A program made the translations under genes and the position numbers. This document shows positions 1 through 9,813 of a stretch of DNA of 36,046 nt, piece after piece (within the stretch, counting starts at the first letter, position 1; each line of letters begins with the position of its first letter). The notes under the pieces were generated by a model. That model saw only the letters and a list, made by a program, of their open reading frames with translations, was not told where the DNA came from and ran no database searches. The stretch covers positions 1 through 36,046 of the forward strand of contig JAENWD010000174.1 in the NCBI GenBank assembly GCA_016650245.1, in the 5' to 3' direction. Source of the DNA: Vicinamibacteria bacterium (GTDB taxonomy: Bacteria > Acidobacteriota > Vicinamibacteria > Vicinamibacterales > JAENWD01).

Positions 1-1743
<1,743 letters not shown>

Positions 1744-2058
1744 TCAAGCCTTTTCCATGGCCGCCTGGAGGGGATATCCCGCCTCCTGCGCCAGATCGAC
1801 GACGGTGGCGACCTTCGTTTCGGCGACCTCATGTGCATAGATGCCGGCCAGCCCCGACCCCTGCGTGTGGACCTGCATCATGACCCGGTACGCCTCGGAG
1901 GGGGATTTCACGAAGATGGTCTCGAGCACCTCGACGACAAAGTCCATCGGCGTGTAGTCGTCGTTGAGCAGCAGCACGCGCCACTGCTCAGGGTCTTTCA
2001 GCTCGTGCCGCGTCTTCTCGAGGACGTCGCCCGTCGTGCGGGGCGTCTGGTCGGCCAT
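1744..2058 (-). CDS. clpS: ATP-dependent Clp protease adaptor ClpS
   Basis: This 104-residue cytoplasmic adaptor binds the ClpA N-domain and delivers N-degron substrates to ClpAP. The ClpS core is plain: WRVLLLNDDYTPMDFVVEVL carries the N-D-D-Y/T-P-M-D signature of the N-end-residue pocket. It is followed by the helix with the SEAYRVMMQVHTQG segment, where the His corresponds to the conserved MxxVHxxG motif, and by the closing segment GLAGIYAHEVAETKV that contacts ClpA. Length is normal for the family. The stop abuts the clpA start with no gap, giving a clpS-clpA operon. No strong Shine-Dalgarno sequence is visible ahead of the ATG. Confidence 0.97.
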   Translation of the reverse strand: MADQTPRTTGDVLEKTRHELKDPEQWRVLLLNDDYTPMDFVVEVLETIFVKSPSEAYRVMMQVHTQGSGLAGIYAHEVAETKVATVVDLAQEAGYPLQAAMEKA

Positions 2059-2090
2059 GGAGGAATTGTACTTGGCTACAGGCTACGGGC

Positions 2091-3365
2091 TCAGCCGCCG
2101 AAGCGGCGGTTGACGACGTTGTTGAAGATCGACCCGAAGGTGTAGCTGAACCCCACCGAGAGCTGATAGCGGTACCCGGTTTCGAGCTGGCGCTGCCGGA
2201 CGAGGATCTCTTCCGCCGTTGCTTCGCCGGCCGGCAGGTAAATCTGGTCGCGAATCACGGCGGCGGCGCTGGTGAGGCTGAGCGACAGGCCGCGAAACAG
2301 TCGGATGTCGAACTCGTTGTCGAAGTTCAGCCTGTACTTCTGCGGATCGTCAAGGTACTGCGCGCCGTCCACCGACGCGTTGATGGTGCCCCAGGGCCGC
2401 TTGAGGTCCAGCGCGGCCTCGAAGCTGTGGTCCCACCGGGTTTCCTCGGTGTAGCCGAATACGTTGACCTGGTCGTAGACGAACCTCCGCACGCCGGCCG
2501 CGTACTGCAACGTGAGGCGCCGGCGAGTGGACTCCGCGTAGGGAAACAGGTTGTACTCGATGGCCGGCGCGACGCGGCCGGCTAGATCCTGGTTGACGTA
2601 GGTGCTCGACGTCACCGAGGCGCGCAGGCCCGCGCTCCACCGGTCGCTCAGGCTCTTGACGACCACTGCGCGCACGCCCGAGTTGCGCGACACGCCTCGA
2701 TAGGGATCCTCGCCCCCCAGGTCGTAGTCACTCTGCCAGTAGGCGGCGTCTGCGGAGAGATGGGTCCTCCACGCGTCGGTCGTGCGATTGGCGGACAACG
2801 CGCCATTGACCCCGTATGAGCTCACGCTGCTTTCGGCGTCGACTCGGCTGGCAAGCCGGCTGCGAAACACCCAGTAGTTCCACGGGTCGCTCTGGCGGGC
2901 GGGGGACTGCTCGCGGGGAAGTCCCTGGCCCGCAACCACCACGCGGAGATCGCGCCCGGCGGCGGTGGTGATCACATACCGCACCAGGCCCAGCGACAGC
3001 ATCCGCGCGAAGCCGGCCCGCCGCTCGTCGGCCGTGTCGGTGTCCGATGAACTGTAGGTGAGATCGTCGGTCTGGCCGTCGAAGCGGTCCAACCCGATGA
3101 ACCGCATCGCGTACTCGATGCCCGACCCTGTGCGCTGCGAGGTCACCATCACATGGACGTCGGCGTCCTGACGAGTGCGCACGTAGTCCACAAACGCGAT
3201 CTCGGTGCGCAGGTAGTCGAAGTCACACCGCGTCTCGACGCAGTCGAGGAAGACGCGGACCGGTTCGTCGGTCGCGCGGCGGTGGTGACCACGATCCGCG
3301 GCCTCGGCGGAGGTGTCGAGCGCCACCAGGCCGAGGAGGAGAGCCAGAGCGCGGCCCAGGGACAT
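2091..3365 (-). CDS. Exported β-barrel protein of unknown function
   Basis: Predicted 424-residue exported protein. I chose the ATG at 3365 because it opens a clear signal peptide (MSLGRALALLLGLVALDTSAEA, cleaved near AEA/AD); the frame stays open upstream but that stretch has no export signal and overlaps the next gene. An N-terminal domain of about 150 residues includes a two-cysteine segment (DCVETRCDFDYLRTEI). After it come alternating aromatic/polar strands typical of outer-membrane β-barrels, ending in GYRYQLSVGFSYTFGSIFNNVVNRRFGG. The final residue is not the usual aromatic. I recognise no named family. Likely an outer-membrane protein with a periplasmic N-terminal domain. It lies 32 bp from clpS on the same strand but no functional link is evident. 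Confidence 0.8.
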   Translation of the reverse strand: MSLGRALALLLGLVALDTSAEAADRGHHRRATDEPVRVFLDCVETRCDFDYLRTEIAFVDYVRTRQDADVHVMVTSQRTGSGIEYAMRFIGLDRFDGQTDDLTYSSSDTDTADERRAGFARMLSLGLVRYVITTAAGRDLRVVVAGQGLPREQSPARQSDPWNYWVFRSRLASRVDAESSVSSYGVNGALSANRTTDAWRTHLSADAAYWQSDYDLGGEDPYRGVSRNSGVRAVVVKSLSDRWSAGLRASVTSSTYVNQDLAGRVAPAIEYNLFPYAESTRRRLTLQYAAGVRRFVYDQVNVFGYTEETRWDHSFEAALDLKRPWGTINASVDGAQYLDDPQKYRLNFDNEFDIRLFRGLSLSLTSAAAVIRDQIYLPAGEATAEEILVRQRQLETGYRYQLSVGFSYTFGSIFNNVVNRRFGG

Positions 3366-3417
3366 CGTCACATTGTACCAGGAATTCACAAGCGAGCGGC
3401 AACGCCCCGCGGTCACG

Positions 3418-4095
3418 TCACGGCGCCGCTTCGAACACCAGGAAGTACTGATAGGGCAGGAACGTGTGTTCACGGGCCAGGGTGAACCCATGGGCCTGCA
3501 TCTGGGCGAGGAGATCCTCGCGCGCGATCTTCATCGCGACCGGAGGCCCCACCGGGAGGTCCCGCTTGTGGAAGTCGATCATCACGACGCGGCCACCAGG
3601 CCGCAACTGTCGCTTCATGATCGCCAGGTAGCCTGCCTGATCCTCCACGTGATGCCACACATCGACGATCACGAACAGGTCGACGCGCGTCGGCAGGAGA
3701 GGGTCGTCAGGCGGCGCAAGGATGGTCGAGACGTTGGTCAGTTTCGCGTCGCGGACGCGCGCGTTCAGGTGGCGCACCATGTCGGGGCTCACATCGACGG
3801 CGTACACCCGCCCGGTGGGCCCCACCTTCGGTGCGAACCGCAGCGTGAAGTACCCCGACCCGGCGCCGATGTCGGCGACCAGGTCGCCCGGCTTCAAGGC
3901 GAGGGCGTCCACCACCTCGTCGGGTTTCTGATAGGCGTCGCGCCGCGGATCGTCGAGCGCAGCGATGTAGGCCTTCGGGTCCTGGTGCAGGCGGTGCGCC
4001 TCGTGCTGGTCCGCGGGCGCCTGCGCGCTGGTGGGATGTGCGGCCTGCGCCAGGAGGATCGCGACGGCGAGAAGGGCGGATCGAGTACTGCGCAT
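3418..4095 (-). CDS. Exported class I SAM-dependent methyltransferase
   Basis: A 225-residue protein with a class I methyltransferase fold. Motif I is VADIGAGSGYFTLRFA (about 73-88), the acidic residue after β2 is in VYAVDVSPDMV, and the motif IV region is DLFVIVDVWHHVED, followed by LRPGGRVVMIDFHKRD. Ahead of the fold is a convincing signal peptide (MRSTRSALLAVAILLAQAAHPTSAQA). The ATG at 4095 is the natural start and the signal is in frame with the fold. Methyltransferases of this type with signal sequences do occur in genome annotations, but their substrate and their periplasmic source of S-adenosylmethionine are generally unclear. The gene lies 52 bp upstream of the β-barrel gene on the same strand and could be cotranscribed with it. 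Confidence 0.88.
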   Translation of the reverse strand: MRSTRSALLAVAILLAQAAHPTSAQAPADQHEAHRLHQDPKAYIAALDDPRRDAYQKPDEVVDALALKPGDLVADIGAGSGYFTLRFAPKVGPTGRVYAVDVSPDMVRHLNARVRDAKLTNVSTILAPPDDPLLPTRVDLFVIVDVWHHVEDQAGYLAIMKRQLRPGGRVVMIDFHKRDLPVGPPVAMKIAREDLLAQMQAHGFTLAREHTFLPYQYFLVFEAAP

Positions 4096-4142
4096 GCGGT
4101 GATTGTACCGAAACGACGCGCAATGCGCCGGCGCTGCGTTGG

Positions 4143-4180
4143 CCTCGGGCCTCTGAAGCGTCGTGATAGCCTCAGGCCCT
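4143..4180. repeat. Intergenic repeat, related to the 27.4-kb tandem repeat
   Basis: One unit of about 27 bp (cctcgggcctctgaa... ending gatag) followed by the first 11 bp of another (cctcaggccct). It is related in sequence and layout to the 29-bp units at 27390-27487, which also begin cctcRggcctctg and end with tag. It lies between the uracil-DNA glycosylase and methyltransferase genes. Confidence 0.6.
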
Positions 4181-4183
4181 CAT

Positions 4184-4221
4184 CTGCGTAATCCTCAATC
4201 TGCAATCGTCAATCGGCAATT
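4184..4221. repeat. cgtcaatctgcaat-family repeat, single arm, overlapping the end of the UDG gene
   Basis: Contains caatctgcaatcgtcaat-type units. The last codons and the stop of the uracil-DNA glycosylase gene lie inside it, giving the protein tail CRLTIAD. Other copies are at 14232, 15395-15504, 16043, 32481-32609 and 33315-33434. Confidence 0.85.
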
Positions 4222-4959
4222 CTGAAACACCTCGGCCAGCATCGCCGGCGTCAGACGCCCGGTGTGGGTGTTCTGGCGGCTGGGGTGATAGGCGCCCAGC
4301 ACGGCCAGGCCGTCGTCGAGCCGCACGCTCGTGCCGTGCGCGAACAGCGGGCGCGGGCGTGGCACCCGATGGCCTCGCGCAGCCAGGGCCCGCCAGCAGG
4401 CGTCCCACGCAAGCCTGCCCAGGCAGAGCACGGCCGTCACGTTGGGCAGCGCGTCCCATTCGGCCAGCAGGTGCGTCTGGCAGCGGGCGAACTCTTCGGG
4501 GGTGGGCTTGTTGTCGGGGGGCGCACAGCGGACGGCGGCCGCGATGAAGGCGTCGCGCAGCTCGAGTCCGTCGCTGACGTGGCGTGAGACCGCCTTGTTG
4601 GCGAAGCCGCTGGCGTGCATCGCCGCCAGCAGGAAGTCGCTCGAGCCGCCGACACCGTCGCCCGTGAACACGCGTCCCGTGCGGTTGGCGCCGTGCGCCG
4701 CCGGCGCCAGGCCGACCACCAGCAGGCGCGCAGCCGGATCGCCGAAGCCCGGCACGGGTCGTCCCCAATACAGCTGGTCGCGAAACGCCGCGCGCTTTTC
4801 GATGGCGATGCGCTGGCAATGGCGTCGCAGGCGCGGGCAGCGCTCGCACGAGACGATCGCGCGATGCACGGCCGCAAGCGCGGGCGTCGGGCCGTGATGC
4901 GGAAGCAGCGCAGGGTCAGCCGCGCGCGGCGGCAAGGGCGTCCGCCTGCTCGTGGGCAT
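4195..4959 (-). CDS. Uracil-DNA glycosylase, family 5 (UdgB-like)
   Basis: This 254-residue Fe-S DNA-repair enzyme should remove uracil, and in family 5 also hypoxanthine and other deaminated bases, from DNA. Motif A is GLAPAAHGANRTGRVFTGD (about 83-101) and motif B is YHPSRQNTHTGRLT near the C terminus. Motif A lacks the Asp or Asn typical of other UDG families, which points to family 5. The four expected Fe-S ligands are C38, C41, C145 and C160. The start at 4959 overlaps the 3' end of lipA by 44 bp. A later start would still retain the cluster ligands, so the N-terminal 30 residues are uncertain. The C-terminal NCRLTIAD and stop codon come from the intergenic repeat rather than from a conserved UDG tail. 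Confidence 0.9.
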   Translation of the reverse strand: MPTSRRTPLPPRAADPALLPHHGPTPALAAVHRAIVSCERCPRLRRHCQRIAIEKRAAFRDQLYWGRPVPGFGDPAARLLVVGLAPAAHGANRTGRVFTGDGVGGSSDFLLAAMHASGFANKAVSRHVSDGLELRDAFIAAAVRCAPPDNKPTPEEFARCQTHLLAEWDALPNVTAVLCLGRLAWDACWRALAARGHRVPRPRPLFAHGTSVRLDDGLAVLGAYHPSRQNTHTGRLTPAMLAEVFQNCRLTIAD

Positions 4960-5842
4960 GATACGAACTGCGGACCAGCGGTCCGGACTCGACGTGCCCG
5001 AAGCCCAGGTCGAGCGCGATGCGCTTGAGCTCCGCGAACTCGTCGGGGTGGTAGTAGCGGACCATCCGCAGATGCGATTCGGTAGGCCGCAGATACTGGC
5101 CGATCGTGAGGATCTGGACGCCAGACGAGCGCAGGTCGTTCAAGGTCTGCACCAGCTCGTCCCACTCTTCGCCGAGTCCGACGATGAGGCCGGTCTTGGT
5201 CGGGATGTGTGGGGCGATGGCGCGGGCGCGGTCCAGCAGCTCGAGCGCGCGCGAATAGCGTCCGCCGGGGCGCGCCAGCCGATACAGCCGCGGCACCGTC
5301 TCGGTATTGTGGTTCAGGACGTCGGGGCCGGCGTCCAGGACGGTCCGGAGCGAGGCTTCGAGTCCCTGGAAGTCGGGGATCAGCACTTCGACACGGCACT
5401 CGGGACGCGAGGCGCGGACGGCCCGGATGGTGTTGGCAAAGATCTCTGCGCCCCCGTCGGAGAGGTCGTCGCGATCGACCGAGGTGATGACGACGTACTG
5501 GAGCGCCATCGTCGCGATCGCGTGAGCGACGCGTCCGGGCTCGGCGGTGTCAAGCTCGGTCGGCATGCCGTGGGGCACCGCACAGTAGCCGCACGCGCGC
5601 GTGCAGACGTCGCCCAGGATCATGAAGGTGGCCGTGCCGTGGTTCCAGCACTCGCCGATGTTCGGGCAGCGGGCCTCTTCGCAGACCGTGTTGAGCCGCA
5701 GCTGCTTCATCAGGCCCTTGAGCCTGAGGTAGTTGGGCGACCCCGGCGCGCGCACCTTCAGCCATGCGGGCTTGGGCTCGCGCGGGATGCCCGGCCTGAT
5801 GTCTCGCGGACGGATGATCCGGAGGGGTGCGACAGAGGGCAT
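4916..5842 (-). CDS. lipA: Lipoyl synthase
   Basis: Radical-SAM lipoyl synthase, which inserts two sulfurs into protein-bound octanoyl groups in the cytoplasm. The 308-residue product carries the auxiliary-cluster cysteines C54, C59 and C65 (CEEARCPNIGEC), the radical-SAM cysteines C80, C84 and C87 (CTRACGYC) and the C-terminal RSSYHA motif whose Ser ligates the auxiliary cluster. Other family marks are DVLNHNTETVPRLY and KTGLIVGLGE. I use the ATG at 5842 (MPSVAPLRII); the frame is open further upstream but that part has no LipA similarity and reaches into the divergent gene. It overlaps the downstream UDG gene by 44 bp. No lipB is visible nearby. Confidence 0.97.
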   Translation of the reverse strand: MPSVAPLRIIRPRDIRPGIPREPKPAWLKVRAPGSPNYLRLKGLMKQLRLNTVCEEARCPNIGECWNHGTATFMILGDVCTRACGYCAVPHGMPTELDTAEPGRVAHAIATMALQYVVITSVDRDDLSDGGAEIFANTIRAVRASRPECRVEVLIPDFQGLEASLRTVLDAGPDVLNHNTETVPRLYRLARPGGRYSRALELLDRARAIAPHIPTKTGLIVGLGEEWDELVQTLNDLRSSGVQILTIGQYLRPTESHLRMVRYYHPDEFAELKRIALDLGFGHVESGPLVRSSYHAHEQADALAAARG

Positions 5843-5904
5843 CTCGGCTTCTGACACGGTGGATCTCGATGATAACACGGGGGTTCTGGTAAACTGCCGG
5901 TCCA

Positions 5905-6618
5905 GTGTCGGAGCGCAATTCCCCAGTGCACACGGCCCACGCGAGATCGTCTGCCGGGCTGCCAACGTTACTGCTGACGATCGGTTTCTGGCTGGCGTCT
6001 GCCGTCGCGGCCCGCGCGGATGGCCAGATCTGGGCGCTGGTCTCGCTGACCAAGACCGTCGCGGTGGACTGGCGAGTCAGCGTCGATGTCGCGCCCCGAT
6101 GGGAGCGTGACGCGTCGGATTACTCGAAGACGGTGCTGAGGGCTCAGGTCGCCAGGCTCCTCGGCAAGCACACCGCGCTGGGTCTTGGCTATGAGTTCCA
6201 GGAGCCGGCATCGTTTGTTGCCAGGCGCGAGCATCGTATCTGGCAACAGGTGCAGGTGCAGCACCAGGTCGGCGCGTGGTCCCTGTCGCATCGAGGGCGG
6301 GTTGAGGAGCGCTGGCTGCACCTGGCGCCGTCGGTGGTCGTGCGCGCGCGCTACCAGTTTCGAGCCGCGCACCCGATTGCCCACAGCCGCCGCTGGTCGT
6401 GGCTGGTGCTCGACGAGGTCCTCTACACCCTGCGCGGCACGCGCCTGGGTCCCGCGCAGGGCGTCGACCGGCATCGGATCGGCGGCGGCGTCGCCCGCGC
6501 ACTGTCTGATCACATCACCGTCGAAGGCGGCTACACGTGGCAGTTCATCAACCGTCAGCCCCCGCTGCCCGCTCAGCACGACCACTTCGCCGTGTTCACC
6601 CTGACCGCCCGCTACTGA
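5905..6618 (+). CDS. DUF2490 family outer-membrane protein
   Basis: A 237-residue exported protein with a GTG start. A hydrophobic signal (GLPTLLLTIGFWLASAVAARA) ends near residue 38. The mature part shows the DUF2490 pattern: WALVSLTKTVAVDWRVSVDV, paired strands with LRAQVARLLGKHTALGLGYEF, the signature EHRIWQQVQVQHQ, then RGRVEERWL and a closing strand FAVFTLTARY ending in an aromatic residue, as expected for a BAM-assembled β-barrel. Function of the family is unknown. It is divergent from lipA with 62 bp between starts, which must hold both promoters; neither could be placed with confidence. The exact start among nearby GTG codons is uncertain. Confidence 0.82.
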   Translation: MSERNSPVHTAHARSSAGLPTLLLTIGFWLASAVAARADGQIWALVSLTKTVAVDWRVSVDVAPRWERDASDYSKTVLRAQVARLLGKHTALGLGYEFQEPASFVARREHRIWQQVQVQHQVGAWSLSHRGRVEERWLHLAPSVVVRARYQFRAAHPIAHSRRWSWLVLDEVLYTLRGTRLGPAQGVDRHRIGGGVARALSDHITVEGGYTWQFINRQPPLPAQHDHFAVFTLTARY

Positions 6619-6624
6619 CCACTG

Positions 6625-6645
6625 GGTCGGGCCTACGAACCGACC
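6625..6645. terminator. Possible hairpin between convergent genes
   Basis: Arms ggtcgg (6625-6630) and ccgacc (6640-6645) around a 9-base loop, between the ends of the DUF2490 gene and the σ54 regulator gene. There is no T-run, so a terminator role is only suggested by position. Confidence 0.25.
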
Positions 6646-6650
6646 AGCCG

Positions 6651-6690
6651 ATGTCAACCCGGCCCAACGTGACCCAACCCGGTCAACCGT
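6651..6690. repeat. caaccc-rich repeat at the end of the regulator gene
   Basis: Reiterated caaccc/gtcaacc units run up to and over the stop of the σ54 regulator gene. A longer related tract (caacccgatcaacccgat) is at 27556-27606, suggesting a dispersed family. Confidence 0.5.
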
Positions 6691-8053
6691 TTTCGAGTCT
6701 GTATTTGGCGAGGTAATAACTCAGCGCCCGCTGGCTGATTCCCATCAGCTCGGCCGCGTCCTTCTTCACCCCGCGCGCCTGCTCGAGCGCCTGACGCACG
6801 GTCTCGCGCTCGGCCCACTCGAGGTTCTGGTGCAGGTGCAGCGCCGGCAGCGCCGGCGTCGTCGACACCGGCGGCGCCAGAATCGAGATGTCGTTGACGG
6901 TCAGCACGCGATTGTTGCTGAGCACGACGGCGCGCTCGATCGTGTTTTCCAACTCGCGGACGTTGCCCGGCCACCCGTACTGCTGCAGGGCAGCGAGCAC
7001 GCCGTCTTCCACGCGGTCGATGGGCTTGCCAGTTCGTTGTGCATGCTTGGCAATGAAGTGTTCGGCCAATACGGGGATGTCTTCCCGCCGATCGCGCAGC
7101 GGCGGCAGGTGCACGGGGATGACGTTGAGACGGTAGAACAGATCCTCCTGGAACCGGCCCTCTCCCACCAACTGCCGCAGATCCCGGTTGGTGGCGGCAA
7201 TCACGCGGACGTCCACGCGCTCGGTGCGCTCGGATCCAAGCGGCTCGAACTCCCGCTCCTGAAGCACGCGCAGCAGCTTGGGCTGCACCGCGCTGGGCAT
7301 GATCCCGATCTCGTCCAGGAAGATGCTGCCGCCGTTGGCAAGGGCGAACCGGCCCTTCTTGTTGGTGGTCGCGCCGGTAAAGGCTCCGCGCACGTGGCCG
7401 AACAGCTCTGATTCAAGCAGTGTTTCGGGAATCGCCGCGCAGTTGATCTTGATCAGCGGCATGTGGCGCTGCGCGCTGCGGTCGTGGATGGCGCGGGCCA
7501 CCAACTCCTTGCCCGTGCCCGTCTCGCCGGTGATGAGGACCGTGCTGCGCGTCTCGGCGACGCGCTCGGCGCGATGGATGACGTCCTGCATCAGCCGGCT
7601 CCGGCCGACGATCCCGTAGTGGTTGAACTCCTCGTCACGCTCGGTGAGCAGGTACCGGTGCTGCGTGCGCAGCCGCTGATGCTCGACAGCACGGCTCACC
7701 GTCACCAGGAGGTGTTCGATCTCGAATGGCTTCTGGAGGAAATCGAGTGCGCCAAGCTTCATGGCCTCGATCGCGTCGTTCACGGTGGCATGCGCCGTCA
7801 TCATCACGATCTGCGGCCGGTCCGGTTCCGGGACGGTCGCCACGATATCGCGGATGAGCTCGAGGCCGGTGAGCCCCGGCATCAGGTTGTCGACGACCAG
7901 CACGTCGACTCCGCCTTCGGCGATGAGGCTCCGTGCCTCGCGCGCATCCCCGCGTTCCACCACGCGATGGCCCTCATCTCGCAGCGCGCGGCCCAGCGTC
8001 TTGAGAATCTTCTCCTCGTCGTCCACCAGCAGAATCAATCCGGTAGTGGTCAT
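6683..8053 (-). CDS. σ54-dependent response regulator, NtrC family
   Basis: A 456-residue transcription activator that would be phosphorylated by the coupled kinase and act on σ54 RNA polymerase. The receiver domain (about 5-122) has acidic residues D11 and D12, the phospho-acceptor D55 (VVDNLMPG) and the conserved Lys in FLQKPFE. The AAA+ domain follows with Walker A GETGTGKE, the σ54-contacting GAFTGA loop and Walker B GGSIFLDEIG. A Fis-type helix-turn-helix ends the protein (VKKDAAELMGISQRALSYYLAKY). All three modules look intact. The ATG overlaps the kinase stop as ATGA. No -24/-12 promoter could be identified upstream of the operon, so target genes are unknown. Confidence 0.96.
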   Translation of the reverse strand: MTTTGLILLVDDEEKILKTLGRALRDEGHRVVERGDAREARSLIAEGGVDVLVVDNLMPGLTGLELIRDIVATVPEPDRPQIVMMTAHATVNDAIEAMKLGALDFLQKPFEIEHLLVTVSRAVEHQRLRTQHRYLLTERDEEFNHYGIVGRSRLMQDVIHRAERVAETRSTVLITGETGTGKELVARAIHDRSAQRHMPLIKINCAAIPETLLESELFGHVRGAFTGATTNKKGRFALANGGSIFLDEIGIMPSAVQPKLLRVLQEREFEPLGSERTERVDVRVIAATNRDLRQLVGEGRFQEDLFYRLNVIPVHLPPLRDRREDIPVLAEHFIAKHAQRTGKPIDRVEDGVLAALQQYGWPGNVRELENTIERAVVLSNNRVLTVNDISILAPPVSTTPALPALHLHQNLEWAERETVRQALEQARGVKKDAAELMGISQRALSYYLAKYRLENG

Positions 8054-9813
8054 AGCGGCAGGACGATCTCGATAGTCGTGCGGCCCGGTGCGGTGGCCAC
8101 GCCGATGGTGCCGCCGAGGCCTTCGACGATGTTGCGCGCGATGGGAAGGCCCAGCCCCGTGCCCGTGCGGCGCGTGGTGAAGTACGGCTCGAATACCTGT
8201 GACAGGTGCTCGGGTGTGATTCCGGTGCCCTGGTCGCTCACGCGCAATCGGACGTGGCTGTCATCGGGCCGGTCCAGCGTCAGCGGGACCGCTGGTGCCT
8301 CGTGCCCGTTCACCGGCCGCGGGGTGGCGCGCTCGTGCGCGTCGACGGCCTGTCGCGCGTTGGAGAGCACGTTGACCAGCGCCGTGCGCAGCCGTTCCGG
8401 GTCGGTGGACGCCACCAGGGGCGCGTCGGGCATCTCGAGATCGATGGCGGGACCTGCGCCCACGGCGGCGGCGGTGGCCGCGTCCTGGCACAGCCGCACC
8501 AGATCGGCCGGCTCGCGCAGCACGCTGGGCGGCTTCGCGAAGTCGAGCACGTCGTGCACTGTGCGGTTGAGCCGATCGACTTCCTCGTCGATGTCCTTCA
8601 CCGCTTCGCGGATGTCGGCAGCCGGTGCCTCGGGCCGCAGGCCTCGCAGCGCCGCCTTGATGATCATCAACGGATTGCGCACCTCGTGTGCGATGACCGT
8701 CGACAGCCGTCCCAGCGACAGCAGGCGTTCCTTTTGCGCGGCCTCGCGCTGAAAGCGCGCCACCGAATCGGTGAGCGTGTTGAACGTCGTCGCCAGAAGG
8801 CGCGCGTCCTCGTCCTGCCACGCCGACGGCTCGCGCAGCGGGATCTTCCGCGTCAGGTCGCCCGTCGCGGCCACCTCGCGCATCGTCGCCGTGATGGCGG
8901 CCAACGGACGGGTGATCGTGCGCGCGACGGCGTAGCTGAGTCCGATGGCCAGCAGCACCGCCGTGGCGGCGGCCAGGGCGAGCGCCGCATACACGGTGCG
9001 CAGGAATCCCAGCCGTTCGGTGCGCGACTGCAGAACCAGCGCCGCCGGCACCGCCGCTCCCGCGACCGACGCCGCGTCGCTGCCGTCGCTGGCCCCGAGC
9101 GGCTGGGCGCGGCCGACGTACTCGGACTCGCCGATCAAGACGCGCGACACCCCGCGCCTGTTCAGCAGCGGCTGCAATGCACGCCACGTCGCCTGCGGCA
9201 GCGTCGCAGCCCGCACGGTGCCGTCGAGCGTGAAGGCGACCTCGCTGCGTGTCGCGCGCTTGAACCGGTCGGCCATCCGCGCATCGAGCCGCACGCCGAC
9301 GCTCAGCGTGCCGAGCACGTCCGGGCTTTCAAGGCCGATGGCAATCGGCACCGTGGCCACCTGCAGCACGCCGCCGGTGTCCGGCAGAAACTCCACCACG
9401 TCCCGGCCACCCAGCGCCGCGGTCACCGCGTTGGGCGTCGGCGCGCCCGCACCGGCCGGCACGGCGGCCAGCAGCGCGCCGTCCCGATCGGAGATCACCA
9501 GCAGGTCGGCGGTCACCTGCCGTCGGTAGTCGGCGGCGATGGGCGCCACGGTCTCGGCATGGCGCGTCTCGACCGCGCCCTTGAGCTTGGGCAAGTCGGC
9601 CAGCAGATGGGCCGTGAGCAGTGATTGGGCGCTCAACGCCCGCCGCTGCTGGTCCATCAGGTCGCCGGCCTCGGCAAGACCGCGCGCCAGCTCCAGTTCG
9701 GCCTCGTGCGTCGCCCGCAGGCCGACGACGTAGACCGCCACGCCGGTAGTGACGATCGCCAGCAGCGAGGCGGCGATGAAAATGCGATTCGTGAGCGAAG
9801 AGAGCAGCGTCAT
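8050..9813 (-). CDS. Membrane sensor histidine kinase with Cache-like periplasmic domain
   Basis: A 587-residue inner-membrane kinase. TM1 spans about 10-32, a large periplasmic sensor of roughly 235 residues has a Cache-like pattern (TADLLVISDRDGALLA, then VATVPI...LGTLSVGVRLD), and TM2 spans about 274-297. A HAMP domain follows, then the HisKA box IAHEVRNPLMIIKAALRGL with H376, and the ATPase domain with N box NVLSNARQAV, G1 DQGTGIT, F box EPYFTTR and G2 GTGLGLPIARNIV. The HEVRNPL motif and partner resemble NtrB/AtoS-type kinases paired with σ54 activators. The ATG at 9813 overlaps the stop of the cupredoxin-like gene (ATGA). A longer open frame extends upstream but lacks the signal-anchor logic and shadows that gene. 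Confidence 0.95.
   Translation of the reverse strand: MTLLSSLTNRIFIAASLLAIVTTGVAVYVVGLRATHEAELELARGLAEAGDLMDQQRRALSAQSLLTAHLLADLPKLKGAVETRHAETVAPIAADYRRQVTADLLVISDRDGALLAAVPAGAGAPTPNAVTAALGGRDVVEFLPDTGGVLQVATVPIAIGLESPDVLGTLSVGVRLDARMADRFKRATRSEVAFTLDGTVRAATLPQATWRALQPLLNRRGVSRVLIGESEYVGRAQPLGASDGSDAASVAGAAVPAALVLQSRTERLGFLRTVYAALALAAATAVLLAIGLSYAVARTITRPLAAITATMREVAATGDLTRKIPLREPSAWQDEDARLLATTFNTLTDSVARFQREAAQKERLLSLGRLSTVIAHEVRNPLMIIKAALRGLRPEAPAADIREAVKDIDEEVDRLNRTVHDVLDFAKPPSVLREPADLVRLCQDAATAAAVGAGPAIDLEMPDAPLVASTDPERLRTALVNVLSNARQAVDAHERATPRPVNGHEAPAVPLTLDRPDDSHVRLRVSDQGTGITPEHLSQVFEPYFTTRRTGTGLGLPIARNIVEGLGGTIGVATAPGRTTIEIVLPL

Noticed and set aside
3366-3491. 42-residue N-terminal extension of the β-barrel protein
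   Set aside because: It lacks an export signal, overlaps the methyltransferase gene and precedes a clear signal peptide at 3365.
7463-8752. 429-codon plus-strand frame over the kinase/regulator junction
   Set aside because: Antisense to two intact two-component genes; Ser/Arg-rich shadow translation.
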